NCBI RefSeq assembly: GCF_022605725.1
Contig: NC_065546.1
Coordinates: 23,804,227 to 23,868,226 of the forward strand
Reading direction: 5' to 3'
DNA length: 64,000 nucleotides
DNA from: Anthonomus grandis grandis
Taxonomy: Eukaryota > Arthropoda > Insecta > Coleoptera > Curculionidae
In this document: positions 1-13,200 of the stretch, one piece after another
How positions within the stretch are numbered: the first letter of the stretch is position 1
How the letters are laid out: every line of letters begins with the position of its first letter
Program-made: the position numbers and the translations under genes
The notes under the pieces: generated by a model
What the model saw: only the letters and a program-made list of their open reading frames with translations
What the model was told of the DNA's origin: nothing
Databases searched by the model: none

Positions 1-93
1 ATCATCGCTTCTACCCACAGCAATGGCAGGCTTTCAACATTTTATTTTTCGCAAAGCTCTCTCTTGCTCCTATAGTGAGATAACTGAGATATA

Positions 94-569
94 CAGGGTG
101 TTTCCTAACTATGAACGTATGTCGGGAGTTCCTTTGTTTCTGAGATATAGGGCGATGAAGGTTCAAAAAAATAACGGTATTTTAAAAATACTATAACTAT
201 CCTTAAAGCGATTTGGTTGAAATTTGGTGCAGTTATTTGAAGTTATAAGACGCTTATTTAGCTGTAACTAGATTGAAATTATTAGGTCCAGTGGCGTGTC
301 AGTGGGCACCACATGCTTATTGTTGAGAAAAAAACAAGGCTAATAATTGTTTTGCAGCTTTTTATTTATTTTTGTATTTAAGCAACTAAAAATACAACTT
401 TTTCGTATCTTATATTATCTTCATATCTGGCTTTGTTTTCGAAAAATAAAATTTTAAGTATCTTTAACTCATTCTAAAAATTATCCATGGACGACAACAT
501 GAAATAAAAACCAATTAATTCGATAAACAATTTCGACCTTAAAGTACATGAGCAAAATGTCAACCCTCC
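94..569. repeat. Left inverted arm of the 94-2395 mariner
   Basis: This is the inverted copy of 1863-2395. Its innermost part (about 545-569) is antisense to the last codons of the transposase, so the repeat reaches into coding sequence. Confidence 0.8.
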
Positions 570-815
570 AATGCACGACTTTTTGGTCTCTTGTGTCTTG
601 TTTACTATGATGATAAACATTTAACTTCTGCGATTTTTATTATCAGATTTTTGAAATACAACAAAATAACAAATACATTGCTTCTTATGACAAATAATTG
701 GCAAGTCCATTCAAGTACCTCCTTTGTACCTACCTGCTTTGAAGACCAGCTGACAGTGATAGAATTGCTACAAGTAAAATTCAGCTGTCAATTAGCAGTG
801 ATTCATTACTCCATC

Positions 816-1894
816 ATGAATAATTTTACTAACCATGAAATGACCGACATGCACTTTATTTACGGATTAGCAAATGGAAATGCGGATGAAGAACGAAGAA
901 TTTACCAGGACAGATATCCTAAAAGAGTAATTCCATTTAGAAATGCAAAAACATTTAGAAAACTACATGCAAGATTATGTGAAACTGGGAGTTTTAATAA
1001 AAATATAGGTGGTAGAAGACCAGAAACTATAACAACGCCTGAACTGGAAGAAGCTATACTTGATGCGATAGAAAAAGATCCTTCCAATAGTATCAGGAAG
1101 ATTGCACTGCAGCTTGAAGTCAGTTCAAAAACCGCTTGGAAAGTTCTAAAAACAAACCTCCTGCATCCATACCACATACAGCGTGTACAAGCTCTACTGC
1201 CTCGGGATTTTCATCCAAGATTAATGTTTTGCAGATGGTTGATTCATACGATGACACACAATAATAATTTCCTACCAAATATTGTATTTACGGACGAGGC
1301 AAATTTTTCAAGAGATGCTATTATGAACTTCCACAATGATCATTTTTGGGCCGACGAAAATCCCCACGTTATTAGAGAAACTCATTTTCAGCAACAATTT
1401 TCGCTGAGCGTTTGGATAGGAATTATTGGTGACTACCTAATTGGCCCATTTTTTTTACCGGCAAGATTAACAGGTGAATCCTACACGGATTTACCCAACA
1501 CCATTTACCCACTTTATTAGAAGAAGTACCCCTACAAGTAAGAGTCAACATGTGGTTTATGCACGACGGGGCTCCAGCTCATTTCAGTGTTCTTGCTCGT
1601 CAACATTTCAACGTCATCTACCCTAATTGCTGGATTGGACGTGCAGGACCTCAAAATTGGCCGGCTCGCAGTCCTGATATGAATCCCCTGGATTACTATT
1701 TATGGGGCCATCTGAAGGCTCTTATTTATAAAACTCCTGTTCTAGATGTGAATGACTTGAGGAATCGGATAATTGTCAATTGCAATATCATAAGGCATAC
1801 TCCAGGTATTTTTGAGCGTGTCAGACACTCAATGACAAATCGTTTGCAGTCGTGTATTTTATCAGAAGGTGGGCATTTTGCTCATTTACTTTAA
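816..1894 (+). pseudogene. Mariner-like transposase, one frameshift
   Basis: A transposase of about 360 residues, cut-and-paste type. The ATG at 816 is preferred over the upstream one because the conserved N-terminus (TDMHFIYGLANGNADEERR) follows it. A helix-turn-helix region (about residues 40-120, with GGRRPE and SSKTAWKVL) precedes an RNase H-like DDE/D core. Visible catalytic motifs are FTDEANF (first Asp), FMHDGAPAHF (second) and RSPDMNPLDYYLWG (third), with 36 residues between the second and third Asp. The frame breaks near 1485: the first part runs on to a stop at 1520, while the correct continuation (LPTLLEEVPLQ, then the second Asp) is in another frame. All three Asp are present, so only the frameshift clearly inactivates it. 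The last codons, through GGHFAHLL, lie inside the right inverted arm. Confidence 0.85.
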
Positions 1895-2395
1895 GGTCGA
1901 AATTGTTTATCGAATTAATTGGTTTTTATTTCATGTTGTCGTCCATGGATAATTTTTAGAATGAGTTAAAGATACTTTAAATTTTTTTCTCAAAAACAAA
2001 GCCAGATATGAAGATAATATAAGATACGAAAAAGTTGATTTTTTAGTTGCTTAAATACAAAAATAAATAAAAAGCTGCAAAACAATTATTGGCCTTGTTT
2101 TTTTTCTCAACAATAAGCATGTGGTGCCCACTGACACGCCACTGGACCTAATAATTTCAATCTAGTTACAGCTAAATAAGCGTCTTATAACTTCAATTAA
2201 CTGCACCAAATTTCAACGAAATCGGTTTAAGGATAGTTATAGTATTTTTAAAATACCGTTATTTTTTTGAACCTTCATCGCCCTGTATCTCAGAAACAAA
2301 GCAACTCCCGACATACGTTCATAGGAACTTTTTTTCATAAAACAACTCAACGATTCACCCTGTATAGTTTCGTACCGTAGTTAGGAAACACCCTG
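1863..2395. repeat. Right inverted arm of the 94-2395 mariner
   Basis: Inverted copy of 94-569. It contains the transposase stop codon, and a second internal terminus (CACCCTGTA near 2356) about 40 bp inside the outer end. Confidence 0.8.
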
Positions 2396-2407
2396 CACTG
2401 GCTAGAG

Positions 2408-2670
2408 TTTGTCTAGCTAAGGAAAGTTACACCATCTGTTTCAAAGCTGCGCAAAGTTTTGTCCCCTAATAACGCGCGATTAGCGACAGTAGCGCGCCTT
2501 TTTTTAATTTTAATGTTAGAGCACAGAACACAAATATAAGAATTAACGCAACGGCACTGTTTATATGCAAATCGGGGCGATCGATACCGTTGCTTTGGCA
2601 GCGGCGTAAACAAATTTACTGCGCAACCGAGCCGAACAACACGTGCTGTACCTTTCCTTAGCTAGACAAA
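2408..2670. mobile_element. Short MITE with about 20-28 bp inverted ends
   Basis: TTTGTCTAGCTAAGGAAAG at 2408 is repeated inverted at 2652-2670. The 263 bp between contain no credible reading frame and include a GC-richer, CpG-containing core around 2450-2500. The target duplication is not clear, so the superfamily is not assigned. Confidence 0.65.
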
Positions 2671-4025
2671 GTCTATGAGAGGAAGAGAGAAAGAAAATGT
2701 GCGTGCGCACGGCTCTCTCTTGCTGCTACAGTCATATACGCACCGCATCTCTCTCTCCAACTCCACTACCTCATATTTCCTTCTCAACTACCGTTCGCCT
2801 CGCCCGATCACACTTTTCGTAACGCATTTGTCAGCTTACTCTCCACTCAAGTGTGCTAAAGAAGTTTTACTTCAAAACAATCGTTAGCATCCCGTTAACT
2901 TTATATAAAAACGGAGATACCCCGCAATTATATCTAACCCCGGACATCTTGTACATTGAATGAAAAAAATTACAATGACAAATTACGATGTCGTAAAATA
3001 TATTCTTTATGTTTTAGGACGTTAAAAGGATCAATTAGTACAATATCGGAGTTAGCACGAATGCCAAAATTTCCAAAAAGAAGATATAACAATTTCGTAG
3101 CTCAAAACTACTTAACTCGTAGACAGATTTAATTTATAGGGAGACAAATAAATTGTCTTCTAAATAAATTTTAAGCGTTTTTTTTTATATTATAACATAA
3201 ATTTATTACTTAGGAGGTATGAAGTATTTTATATAATTAAAAGGCAATATTAATACATAGAAGTAAGAATAACAAACAGGATCACTTCTTGCAGCCAAAA
3301 ATGTTATTAAATTTTGATAGTAAAATGTCGATAAAAACATCTGTACAGTTAGCCATAAATATCCTCTTACTAGGCACCAGATGTCAGGAATTTATATAAC
3401 ACTAAATGATATTGTCGACAAAATATTTTACTATTTTTTTAAAATAAAAATACTCCTATACAAATTTAAATAAATAAAAAAACAAAAATTGTCAAAATGT
3501 AACAAAAAATAAGAATTTGCAACACCTAGTTTCGACATTGGAAAAATATAGGAGGATTTCACGACGACACGGACGAAATGTTTGTTTTCGCAATAATTAG
3601 ACTTGTCACTATTTGTCGAGTAGTAGCCCTTGAGGATCAAAATTATTTCTATAAAGGCCCCACACATTAGAAAAGCGCTAAAATTATATTTATGACAAAT
3701 TCGGAAAAAAAATATGTACGCTAGTCAATAAAAAAACCAACAATTAAAAAAAAGGTATTCTATTTTAACATAAGACGATAAATATTTTGAATTAAAAGCA
3801 GCTATGAAGACTAGCGTACGCATACATATTAGAAAAAGTATATTAAAAGAGAATTATTAATCGCCTCTTACCAAGTGCAAATTCGGTACTATACTTTTTT
3901 TTAATTGTTAAACAAAAATTTGAATCTCACTTGGTTACCATCCATTTTCATATACTAATTCTTAGAGCAGTTAGTAAATTTAAACCTTAAATAGTTAATT
4001 AAAAAAAAAAATAAACGTGACAGAC
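2671..4025. other. No gene seen; distal part may be TFG 3' UTR
   Basis: 2671-2890 is pyrimidine-rich (repeated CTCTCT) and shares GGCTCTCTCTTGCT-like wording with 56-75 at the window start. 3000-4025 is AT-rich. The part next to 4026 must contain the 3' UTR of the minus-strand TFG gene. An AATAAA reading on the minus strand near 3205 is possible but unproven as a poly(A) signal. Confidence 0.5.
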
Positions 4026-4242
4026 TTATTGACGTGGTGGCATATAACCTCCGTGTTGCTGAGGGTTGGACTGCTGAGAAAAAGCCTTAGAGTAGGGGTT
4101 GGCCTGACCGGGCGGATAGACCACTCCTCCCGGCGGGTGCCCGTATTGTTGCGTGGGATACGGTATGCTACCTTGGGGTGGGTTTGTAAACGCGTTTGAA
4201 TTTGCTACTTGGGAACTGTCCATCACTTGGGGAACGTATCGG
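4026..4242 (-). CDS. TFG: TFG exon 5 (C-terminal Q/P/G-rich tail and stop)
   Basis: The acceptor TTTATTCCAG is at 4243. In phase the exon reads GRYVPQVMDSSQVANSN ... YGHPPGGVVYPPGQANPY ... GGYMPPRQ, then TAA. The proline/glutamine/glycine-rich end is typical of TFG C-termini. Confidence 0.9.
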
Positions 4243-7200
4243 CTGGAATAAATAGGAGAACATTATCAAAATGCATTTGAATTTACGAGATTTGTCATTG
4301 ATGATATTAGTCTCAATTGTCATACCGAGAAATCCAAATATAGCTAAATTTTGTTTGGTTATAATTTGTCACATACAGAGTAATTCAGCAAGTGTGCACA
4401 ATGAAAATAATTTGGAATAAACAGGGTGCTTTCAAAAATCAATTTGCTACATATGTACGTTTTTTTTAAGTTTTTCAGTTCACCCTTATTTGAAGACTTT
4501 GAGAATCTTTAAATTGTATGTATAATTTCGCGTCTTGTCATATAAACTACTCAAAACGAAAAAAGAACTACTTGAAAAAATTGTAATAATTTTTTGTGAA
4601 CAAAAAGTCAAATTGGTGGATGGTTTGCATAGGCTGCCGCTTCAATAATCTTCGTCCCAATGTATCCCTCAGATGTTCAATAGGATTGAGATCTGGACTG
4701 TTAGCCGACCATTCCTTAACTTCAACATATGGTCATTTAAAAAAGTTGTTGTTATCCTAGCCACTCGTGACGTAGCATTATCATGATGTAAAATGAAATC
4801 TGCTTCCATATTATCCGCAAAAGGAATCATGATTCCTTTTGTGGGGTTAAAATTTCTTCTAATTAACGTAATGCTGTTAGGAAACCGTTTGCAATTACCA
4901 CTAAGTCGGTACGCCCATTTAAACATATACCAGCCCCTAACATAATAGACCCTCTGCCAAATCAAACAGTTTCTTGCACAGCAGAGTCCAAATACCGCTC
5001 ACCTGTTCGTCGCCATACCCGAACTCGTCCATATTTAAACTCATACGTAAACAAAACACTACTCCATTGTAGTATTATCCAATGACTATGTGCTCCGGCA
5101 AAAATTCTTCCGACTTCTTTGATGATCTGCTGTTAAACGAGACACTAACCGGCCTCCTAGCACGCAATTGAGCTGATAACTGATCTTGAAGCGCCCGTGC
5201 AGTAGTGGTTTGTTACCTAATCGCTAACAGACTTTTCGAGGTGATGTGTTCCTTTGAGTATAGGGCCTCCTTCTGGTAATACCATAAATTAAATACCGAA
5301 TCCATATTCGGTTTTTAGCGGCCCGAATCACATTGAGAATTTCTGCGACTCTTCTAAAATAATCTTCCTCAATTAAATTTACGGCCTTAGCGATTTCAAT
5401 TTCATTTAGGTGCACTTCTTCGGCGGATTCTTCTACCTAGCACATCAACATTCATGTTTTCACTGTAAAATTTTAACTAAGACTGATAAAAACAGGCGCA
5501 AATTTAATATGCGCTGATAAGAAATTCTTAACACTAAAATGTCTACATTTTTTCTGAGGATATCCAGACAAAAAAAAATTGTTTAAAACTCTACGAATAA
5601 TAATATTTTAGTTAGAATATACGGTATATAAGCTTAGGGAGTAGTGGCTCCTTTTTCGTTTTGAGTAGCTTATTTAACCTCCAAAAAACGAACAGTTTCA
5701 GAGATGTTTTACCATTTATATTAGAGATTATAAGTAAAACCTAAGTAAATAGCAATATCTGCAATAAAAAGTAATATACAGGGTGGTTTATTTGTAGGGC
5801 AAAAGTCACGTAACTAATAACAAAATCTCCCTTATTTTAAATTAAATATCCTGAATATATATTTTCTGTTATCCTATCGCTTATCTAAAACAAGTTCAAC
5901 TTTAAATAACCTAATAAAACTTTAATAAAGCCGTTGTTCTGGAGTTACTCGCATACATTTACACCGAACATGTTCCTTCAATGTTCCAAATTGGCTGTCT
6001 CTTGTGACATTATTGAGTATAAGAATTTCTCGCAAAAAACTTTTTATTTCAACTTATAGAGGTATAAGAAGTATTCTTATATCGTAATTAAAGTTAGTGC
6101 TATAAGCATGGTAAAAGGTCAAAATTATATTAATAAAGAAAGGTTAGTAACAAATTTAAGTTTTTTATATTGATAAAAGTATCACTTTATAAGTTTGCTT
6201 TTTACAGCACAAAAAATTAAATTTAGCATTTAGGTATTCTGGTTAAACAATTATTTCTGTTACGTTTGACACATAATGTAAAAAAAAAAAAATATTTTAA
6301 ATTTTGAACAAGAATGCTATGAACAAAAGTTAAATTTTCATTAAGTAATATAAAAATAAGTGTGACCATGTTTGGCACTTATCTTGGTTTTTTCATAGGA
6401 ACAATCACTTATTAGACGTAGATTTGTGTACAATATTTTGGTGTAATCTTGTAAACTTTATTAAAATCAGCTAAAAACACAAAATTCACAAAAAAATTAC
6501 TAAGGTATGACCAAGCAAAAGACTAAAAAATGCATGGAATATTTTCCTTTAAATGACAAAATGTGCGCTTATTTTCTTTTAAAAATTGAAACATATGTAA
6601 CATTTACAAAACTCGTTTTGAAAGTATTTTAAAAAATTTTAAGAAAATTGAAAAAGCATGAAAATATGCCAAGTAAGTTAATTATTTTTAAGAAAATATG
6701 CATAGTTTAAAATAGTACTAAGATTCCAATAATGCTATATACAGGGTGTGCCAACAAGGTGTACGGCTAAGATAGCGCCTTAACTATACGAGGTAGAGCA
6801 AAAAGTTCTACAGCAAAGTTGTAGAGTTGACAAAAACCTACGAACTAAAAATATTTTTATGTATACTGGGGTGTCAAAAAAAAGTTACTATAAAATATGA
6901 TTTTTTTTAAATGGTACGCCCTGTATATTATGGTACTAAAATATGAGGCAAAAAGAGTACTTTACTTTGGTATAACGTTTTTAAAATTTCCGTGCGGCGT
7001 TGCAACGTAATTAATTTTTTTATGTTATTGTTTGCCTTTTAAAGGGTTCGTTTAAAAAATCATAATTAACTTAAAATTTATTCTGCGCCTATAAAACTTG
7101 TACCACAGTTAGTCTAGGGTACCTCCTCTAGGCTGACTATGATAATTTGTAATTTTTTAATACAGGGTGTTTTTAAAGAACTTTCAAACTTGCTGAAATT

Positions 7201-10200
7201 AAATACGCAGTATCTCAAATTTTTCAAACGGAACACCCTGTATATTTTTATCAAATTAAGTTTGTCCCTCAAATACCTTAATTTTTTATTTAATATGTCC
7301 TATAGCTAAACCAAGTACTTTTTGAGATTTTTACTTTTCTGTAAAATACTATGCATAAAACGGGTATTCTTTAAATTTTGATCAAGATTGCTTAGAAACA
7401 TTGGTTTAAACGTCAAATAATAATTATCAGATTATTAGTTTTATGACAGCAGTAGACAAGATCAATGTTTTTTCTTCGAAAACCATTTTAAAAATTATTA
7501 TCAGTAAGTTAGTTAATCGATTTTTAATTTTTATTGTTCATTTTGTAATCAATATGAATTTTCCTCGTGAGAAATTTATTGATATGATATATGCCCTTGG
7601 AGCTGCTGAAAGAAATAGCCTTTTGGCATCTAGAATTTATGCCCAACTTTATCCTGAAAGGAGACATCCCCTAGCACAAGAAAGATTTGAGAGAAATTAA
7701 ACATGAACGGGTGAAGCCAGTTACAAATGAGGAAAACAGGATGACAGTTGCTTTAAGTGTCGTTGAAGATCCTCATAAAAGCGTAGGACATATTAAATAA
7801 AAAATTAAGATATTTGAGGGACAAACTTAATTAGATAAAAATATACAGGGAATTTGAAATTTTTGATTGAAAATTTGAAAAATTTGAGATATGGCGTATT
7901 TAATTTCAGCAAGTTTGAAAGTTCCTTAAAAATACCCTTTATTAAAAAATTACAAATTATCATATTTAGCTTAGAGGAGGTACCCTAGACAAACTGTGGT
8001 ACAAGTTTCATAGGCGCAGAATAAATTTTAAGTTAATTATGATTTTTTAAACGAACCCTCTAAAAGGCAAAAAATAACATAAAGAAATTAATTACGTTGC
8101 AACGCCGCACAGAAATTTTAAAAACGTTATACCAAAGTAAAGTTCTCTTTTTGCCTCACATTTTAATACCATAATATACAGGGCGTACCATTAAAAAAAA
8201 CATCATACTTAACTTTTTTGTGACACATCCAGTATACATAAAAATATTTTTAGTTCGTAGGTTTTTGTCAACTCTGCAACTTTGCTGTAGAACTTTTTGC
8301 TGTACCTCGTATTGTTAAGGCGCTATATTAGCCGTATACCTTGTTGGCACACCCTGTATACATAAGCAACTTAAATTATGATAACTTTCTGAAAACTTTA
8401 AACATATTGTATTGTTCAAAATTAATATCATTCAGAAAAAAATATACATTGAATAAATGATTGTTCTCATTAGAGGGTCATTACAAAAAGTTGATTAAAT
8501 GCCAAAAAATATGCTGTCCTATTCGTAATAAATGTGAAAAGCATATAAATAAGAAAAAATTCAAAAATAAAAATTATTTTCAAATGCAAACCTAATATAT
8601 ATTTTACATTTTTAATGTATTCATAGTACTTTAAAATTAAAAATATTGTTTTTTGACGAGTTATTTAATTATGTTTATGTTCTATCGTAATATAAAAAAA
8701 AAATTGATATCTCAATAAAAAATTTAAAAAAAAAATAGGGCAAGTAATAATATCACTAAATAGTAATAAAATAATGACCTAAGAATAAAATATATTTTTC
8801 AGAACATTTTCTATAAATAAGATAGGGTTTCCATTGGTGTAAATTCTCTAAATTTAAAAAACCATTATACAGGTCCCACCGATAGAGTAAAATAACTTTT
8901 TGCATAGTGCATATTCTTTATGTAAATATATTATTAGCATTGGAGTAGGGGGAAGGAAATCGATAAGAAATACTAAAAATATTAGAAGTTACGTGTGAGA
9001 AAAGTAAGGTATGAAAAGATATGATCTGAAAAGTGAATATTCACCTTTAACTACCAAAATTTTAAATTGTATAGTATTGAGGAAAATTCCAACCTATTAA
9101 TAAAAAAAAATTGCTGCAAATGTAGGAGATCGGTAATACGTAAAGTCCGCTATAAGAAAATACAAGTCTAGAAATAGTTTCCATAAGTTCATTAAATCGT
9201 TTTACCAAACAAGTACTGATTTTTAAAAAGGTTAATGTTTTTTTTCAAATAATCAAGATTATTATTATCATTAAGCTCATGTGAACTTAGACGGTATTAT
9301 GACTAGTAAATATAAAATATATAGTATTATTGACTAGTAAATATAAAATTTAAAAAGCTTCCCTGAATACGGAATTATACTAACTAAAAAAAATATAATA
9401 TATCATTTAAAGTTTAAACATTGAAAATTTGGCGTAAATTCCCAGCACATTATACCCTAAAATAATGCTAAATAAATGCGTAGTAATCTATTGGATATCA
9501 TGTAAAACAGTAATAAACGTGTAACACAAAATGCCTTTAACAGCATAGAACTTCGCCATTTTTGGAAACAGCAAAAAATTTCTAAATGGGTTTTTTATGG
9601 GAAACAATGCTCTTCTCAGAAATATTTTCAAAATTACCCATAACTAAATACTTTTGTTCAAATGGTACCCCCATTTTTTTTAATAGCATTTTTAATTTTG
9701 AATACAATGGAAAAGTTATTTTTCGTTAATACGATGGAACGAATAAACTGAATACGATTTAATTATTAATATCAATACCTTTCACACCAATATTATTTTC
9801 GTATTGAAATTTAAAACCCAGCATATTTTTGGTTTATTAAATAAATAATTATTTGTTGATTTATTTATAAATCAATAAATAATAGTTTTCTTCAAAAATA
9901 TGAGAATATTGCGTGTAAAAACTTTGTATTTTTTTAATGAAAAAAAAACTTTTTTCATTGTATTCAGAATTAAAAATAATAATTAAGAAAAAAAAATGGG
10001 TGTGTCGTTTAAAAAAAAAAGTTAGAGGTGGTTTCTTAGGAATAAATAAGTTAGGGGTAGTTTTGAAAAGAGCATTGTCTTCCATAAAAGGCGCATTTTT
10101 AATTTCTTTCCTATCTTCAAAAATGGCGAAGGTCTATGCTGTTAAAAGAATTTGAGACACCCGGTATAGACTAGTTTATATAATTTAACTAGTATATTAC

Positions 10201-13200
10201 GGTTGTAACTTTGGTTATTGGTTAATAGCGCTAGAAAGTTAAAATGAGAAATGAAAGCAATTTTTTAAAATCTTAAACAGTGGATCTTAGAAAACTGACA
10301 ATTTAGAAAATAATTTTTTAGCTGTCAATAACTCAGAAACAATTGAAGTTGGGTTACAACATGACATATTTTAAAATTTAATAAAGATAACAAATCTTAA
10401 AAAAAAGCCATGAAAAATTGTAGGAAAATTATTTTCAGGTTCCTAGAACGGTCGCTAGGTGACGCATGTTCTATTGGTAATAAGAAAATGGAAAGTTTTT
10501 ACAAAATGTGGCATAGGTAACAGATATTATACGTAACCTTTAGTGTCACAATCTACAGAAAATGTGCTGATTTTTTTGTTTAAACCATTATATCCTATCT
10601 GTTAAAATAAAGTCCTGGGGAAAGTATATTTATTGAAATGTTATTTTTTTTTCGAATTGAAAAAAAAAAAAAACATTTTTCTATTCGCCATACTCGCAAC
10701 TTAAGCACCATAGAGGCACTTATAGGCACACCAATTTCTAATGCCCGCATTGATAATACCTTTTGTTCACCGCACGCCATACGGCTATGATTTGACGAGA
10801 TACAACTGAGAAGCAGAATGGGAAACCTTTTTTATGATTTAACCTTTCTTATCTTTTATTTTAAAGTATATGGGCACAGTATTTTTAGAGACTGGTTCTT
10901 AGATATTGTTTGCAGCTTCTAACTAGATAAATAGCTCCCACACCATCTAAACTCTACTCATGCCATGCCCACACAACAATAAAATAGAAAACAATGTGAA
11001 TACATACAACATACCCAGTTGACGGAAAGTTATAGGGGGACTGTTGGGTATAGCCGGACAATCCTGGAGGATATCCCAGGCCCAAGGAACTTCTTGCGAA
11101 GTAATCGCTCATGTGAGGACTGCCAGCTGCAGATGTGGCCACTGGCTGCTGTTGTTGTTGCTGCTGCTGTTGATGTTGAGATAGCATTGACGCAGACTGA
11201 GGTCGCGAATTTGAGCCTTCATTGGGCACCTGAAAATAAATGCTTTGGTACTTTGTAAGAAAATTAAGATTTTTAGTTAACCTGTGGAGTAGAGGGCTTA
11301 GAGGACTCCTTTTGTTCTTCAGTCCCATTTTTCTGATGTTTATCCAGTAGGGGGTCAAACTCATTTGAATTAACTTTGTTTATAGTATTGCTTGAAGTAT
11401 TCGTATCCAGTGCAGATTCAGTCGACTCTACAATAATAAAAATCTTTTATCAGTCTATATTCCTAGGAAGTTTGAAGGACATACCCTGTTTGAGAGCAGG
11501 CTTAACAGTCTTAATGGTATCAAAGTAGTCAAGTAATTTGGTGACTTGATCTCTGATAGTGCATATTTGGTTTTTCAAATTTGATACTTCTGTGGAAGAT
11601 ATTACATCGGTTTTGTTTTTCACCTCTGAATTGAGCAATACTTGTAAGGATAATATTCTACTACATTGAATGGCAAAACTAAGATCTGTGCAGTCAGTTA
11701 TTGTTACATAATCACCATCTAAAAGGAAAATACATTATTTAAAATATTTTTATTAGGTATATATTTCAGATTTTTATTAAATACACTTATAGTATACTTT
11801 TTAAAAGCACTTATAGTATACAAAGACTAAAGTGGTAACCTTTCTCTTTTTTGCCCAGTTTCTACCATCAACTTTTTTTTATATTATAGACACCATAAAA
11901 AAATCATAGTTTTGTTAAATTGTATTCAAAAATCTTATACTTTTACTAACAAAAAAGTCACATTTGTAAGATGGCATTTGTATTTTTGGCGGTAAAAAGA
12001 AAATATTTTTTTCAGAAAGATTCTAGGTATTTTTTAGATACAAATGTTTTTAACATCGTAAAAGAATATCCTGGAACATTGTTTTATAAAATCTTTTATT
12101 ATCAAGAACGTTTCAATAGTCTGTTGACAATGAATCAAAGAAAAAAACAACAAAAATGATTAACTTCATCATTTAATAAAAAATGTATTTTCAAGTGCTA
12201 TCTGTCATTTTATTTATATAATAGTAGGGAAGCCCAAGCGGAGATTTTGCGCCTTACTGGAGCGTGTCAGAAAATCATATAGGAAGAAACCTTATACGTA
12301 CTTAATGTAACTGTACCACATATGGATCCTTACTATAGAGGCGTGCGTTGACAGCAGTCCGTCAGATTAGTAAAATAGTAGTATCAGATTAGTAGTCATC
12401 AGAAAAACGCGTTAGATTAAGCCAAGGTAAGTTAAGTACATGAAGAAGAGTGTACATTTCAATAATCTGACGATTTGAGCATGGCATAAGGAAATGGGCG
12501 AGTCACAAAGTTGTAAAAAAAATCTTGGAAGACTCGAGCGTGATTGATTTTTTTTTATGTTGAAGGAAACCCTTTAAGAATTACGGAAAAAATATTATCT
12601 GACGATTCTCATGATGCGACGCAGCTAATACTATAAAAATAGCGTGGAGCGTACAGCTACTGAAAATTGTCTTTATTACTTCGCGTCTCTCTTTCCTTCT
12701 CACACTTTCTTTATCTCTCACTCTCTCAAGCCACCCCCACTCAATCGTCTGCCACCATGATGAGATTTCAGCTGATCACAATAGTAATTAGTACGTGTTT
12801 GACGCTCCGATTTGTTTATTGTGTCAAAACAATTATGTTAATTTAATGTAAAGAATTTTAAGTCTTACAATAATGAGTGATGTAAGTGTAAAATGTGAAG
12901 AAAAAACTTGGTTTGGTTTTTTTGGGTTGAACAAGAAAAGAAAGTATAATAATAAAAAGCATAATTTAAATTAGTTTAGGAGGCTATTGAGAAAATTTAT
13001 CAGTGTGTGAATGTCTTATTTTATTTTTTTTATGTTAACATCTTATTCTTTTCGTTTTTTTATTTTATTTATTCCCTTTTAATCAGTGATTTTTAATTAT
13101 TTTTAAGTTTTATTTGCACTATTTGTACATACTTTGTTTTACCATTTTAGTCTTCATATTACCTTTGTATAGTTATAGTTTCGTATGTGTATTTATTTTA

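Larger units (their letters stand above)
94..2395 (+). mobile_element. Mariner-like DNA transposon with very long inverted arms
   Basis: The element starts with CAGGGTGTTTCCTAACTA after a TA dinucleotide (92-93) and ends with the inverted copy ...TAGTTAGGAAACACCCTG at 2395. The next two bases are CA, probably a mutated TA duplication. The arms are about 476 bp (94-569) and about 530 bp (1863-2395) and read as close inverted copies over nearly all their length. The right arm holds an extra stretch of about 50 bp (around 2325-2375) containing a second CACCCTGTA end; the left arm lacks it. A transposase relic lies between the arms, reading left to right. Long arms with TA targets fit the IS630/Tc1/mariner superfamily. 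Related ends recur at 6742, 14981 and 31785. Confidence 0.85.

Noticed and set aside
4017..4199. 60-codon plus-strand frame
   Set aside because: It is antisense to the last TFG exon, which has splice and homology support.
10595..10780. 61-codon minus frame (MACGEQKVLSMRALEIGV)
   Set aside because: Tried as a Psq/HTH domain of a transposase, but the motif does not hold and neighbouring frames give nothing.
10954..11014. Extension of TFG exon 4 past the donor (YVVCIHIVFYFIVVWAWHE)
   Set aside because: It reads across a GGGTATGT donor into intron; the phase-2 splice to 4242 gives a proper TFG tail.
11019..11258. 79-codon plus-strand frame with Val/Ala runs
   Set aside because: Antisense of the TFG polyQ exon; the runs are the complement of CAG/CAA.
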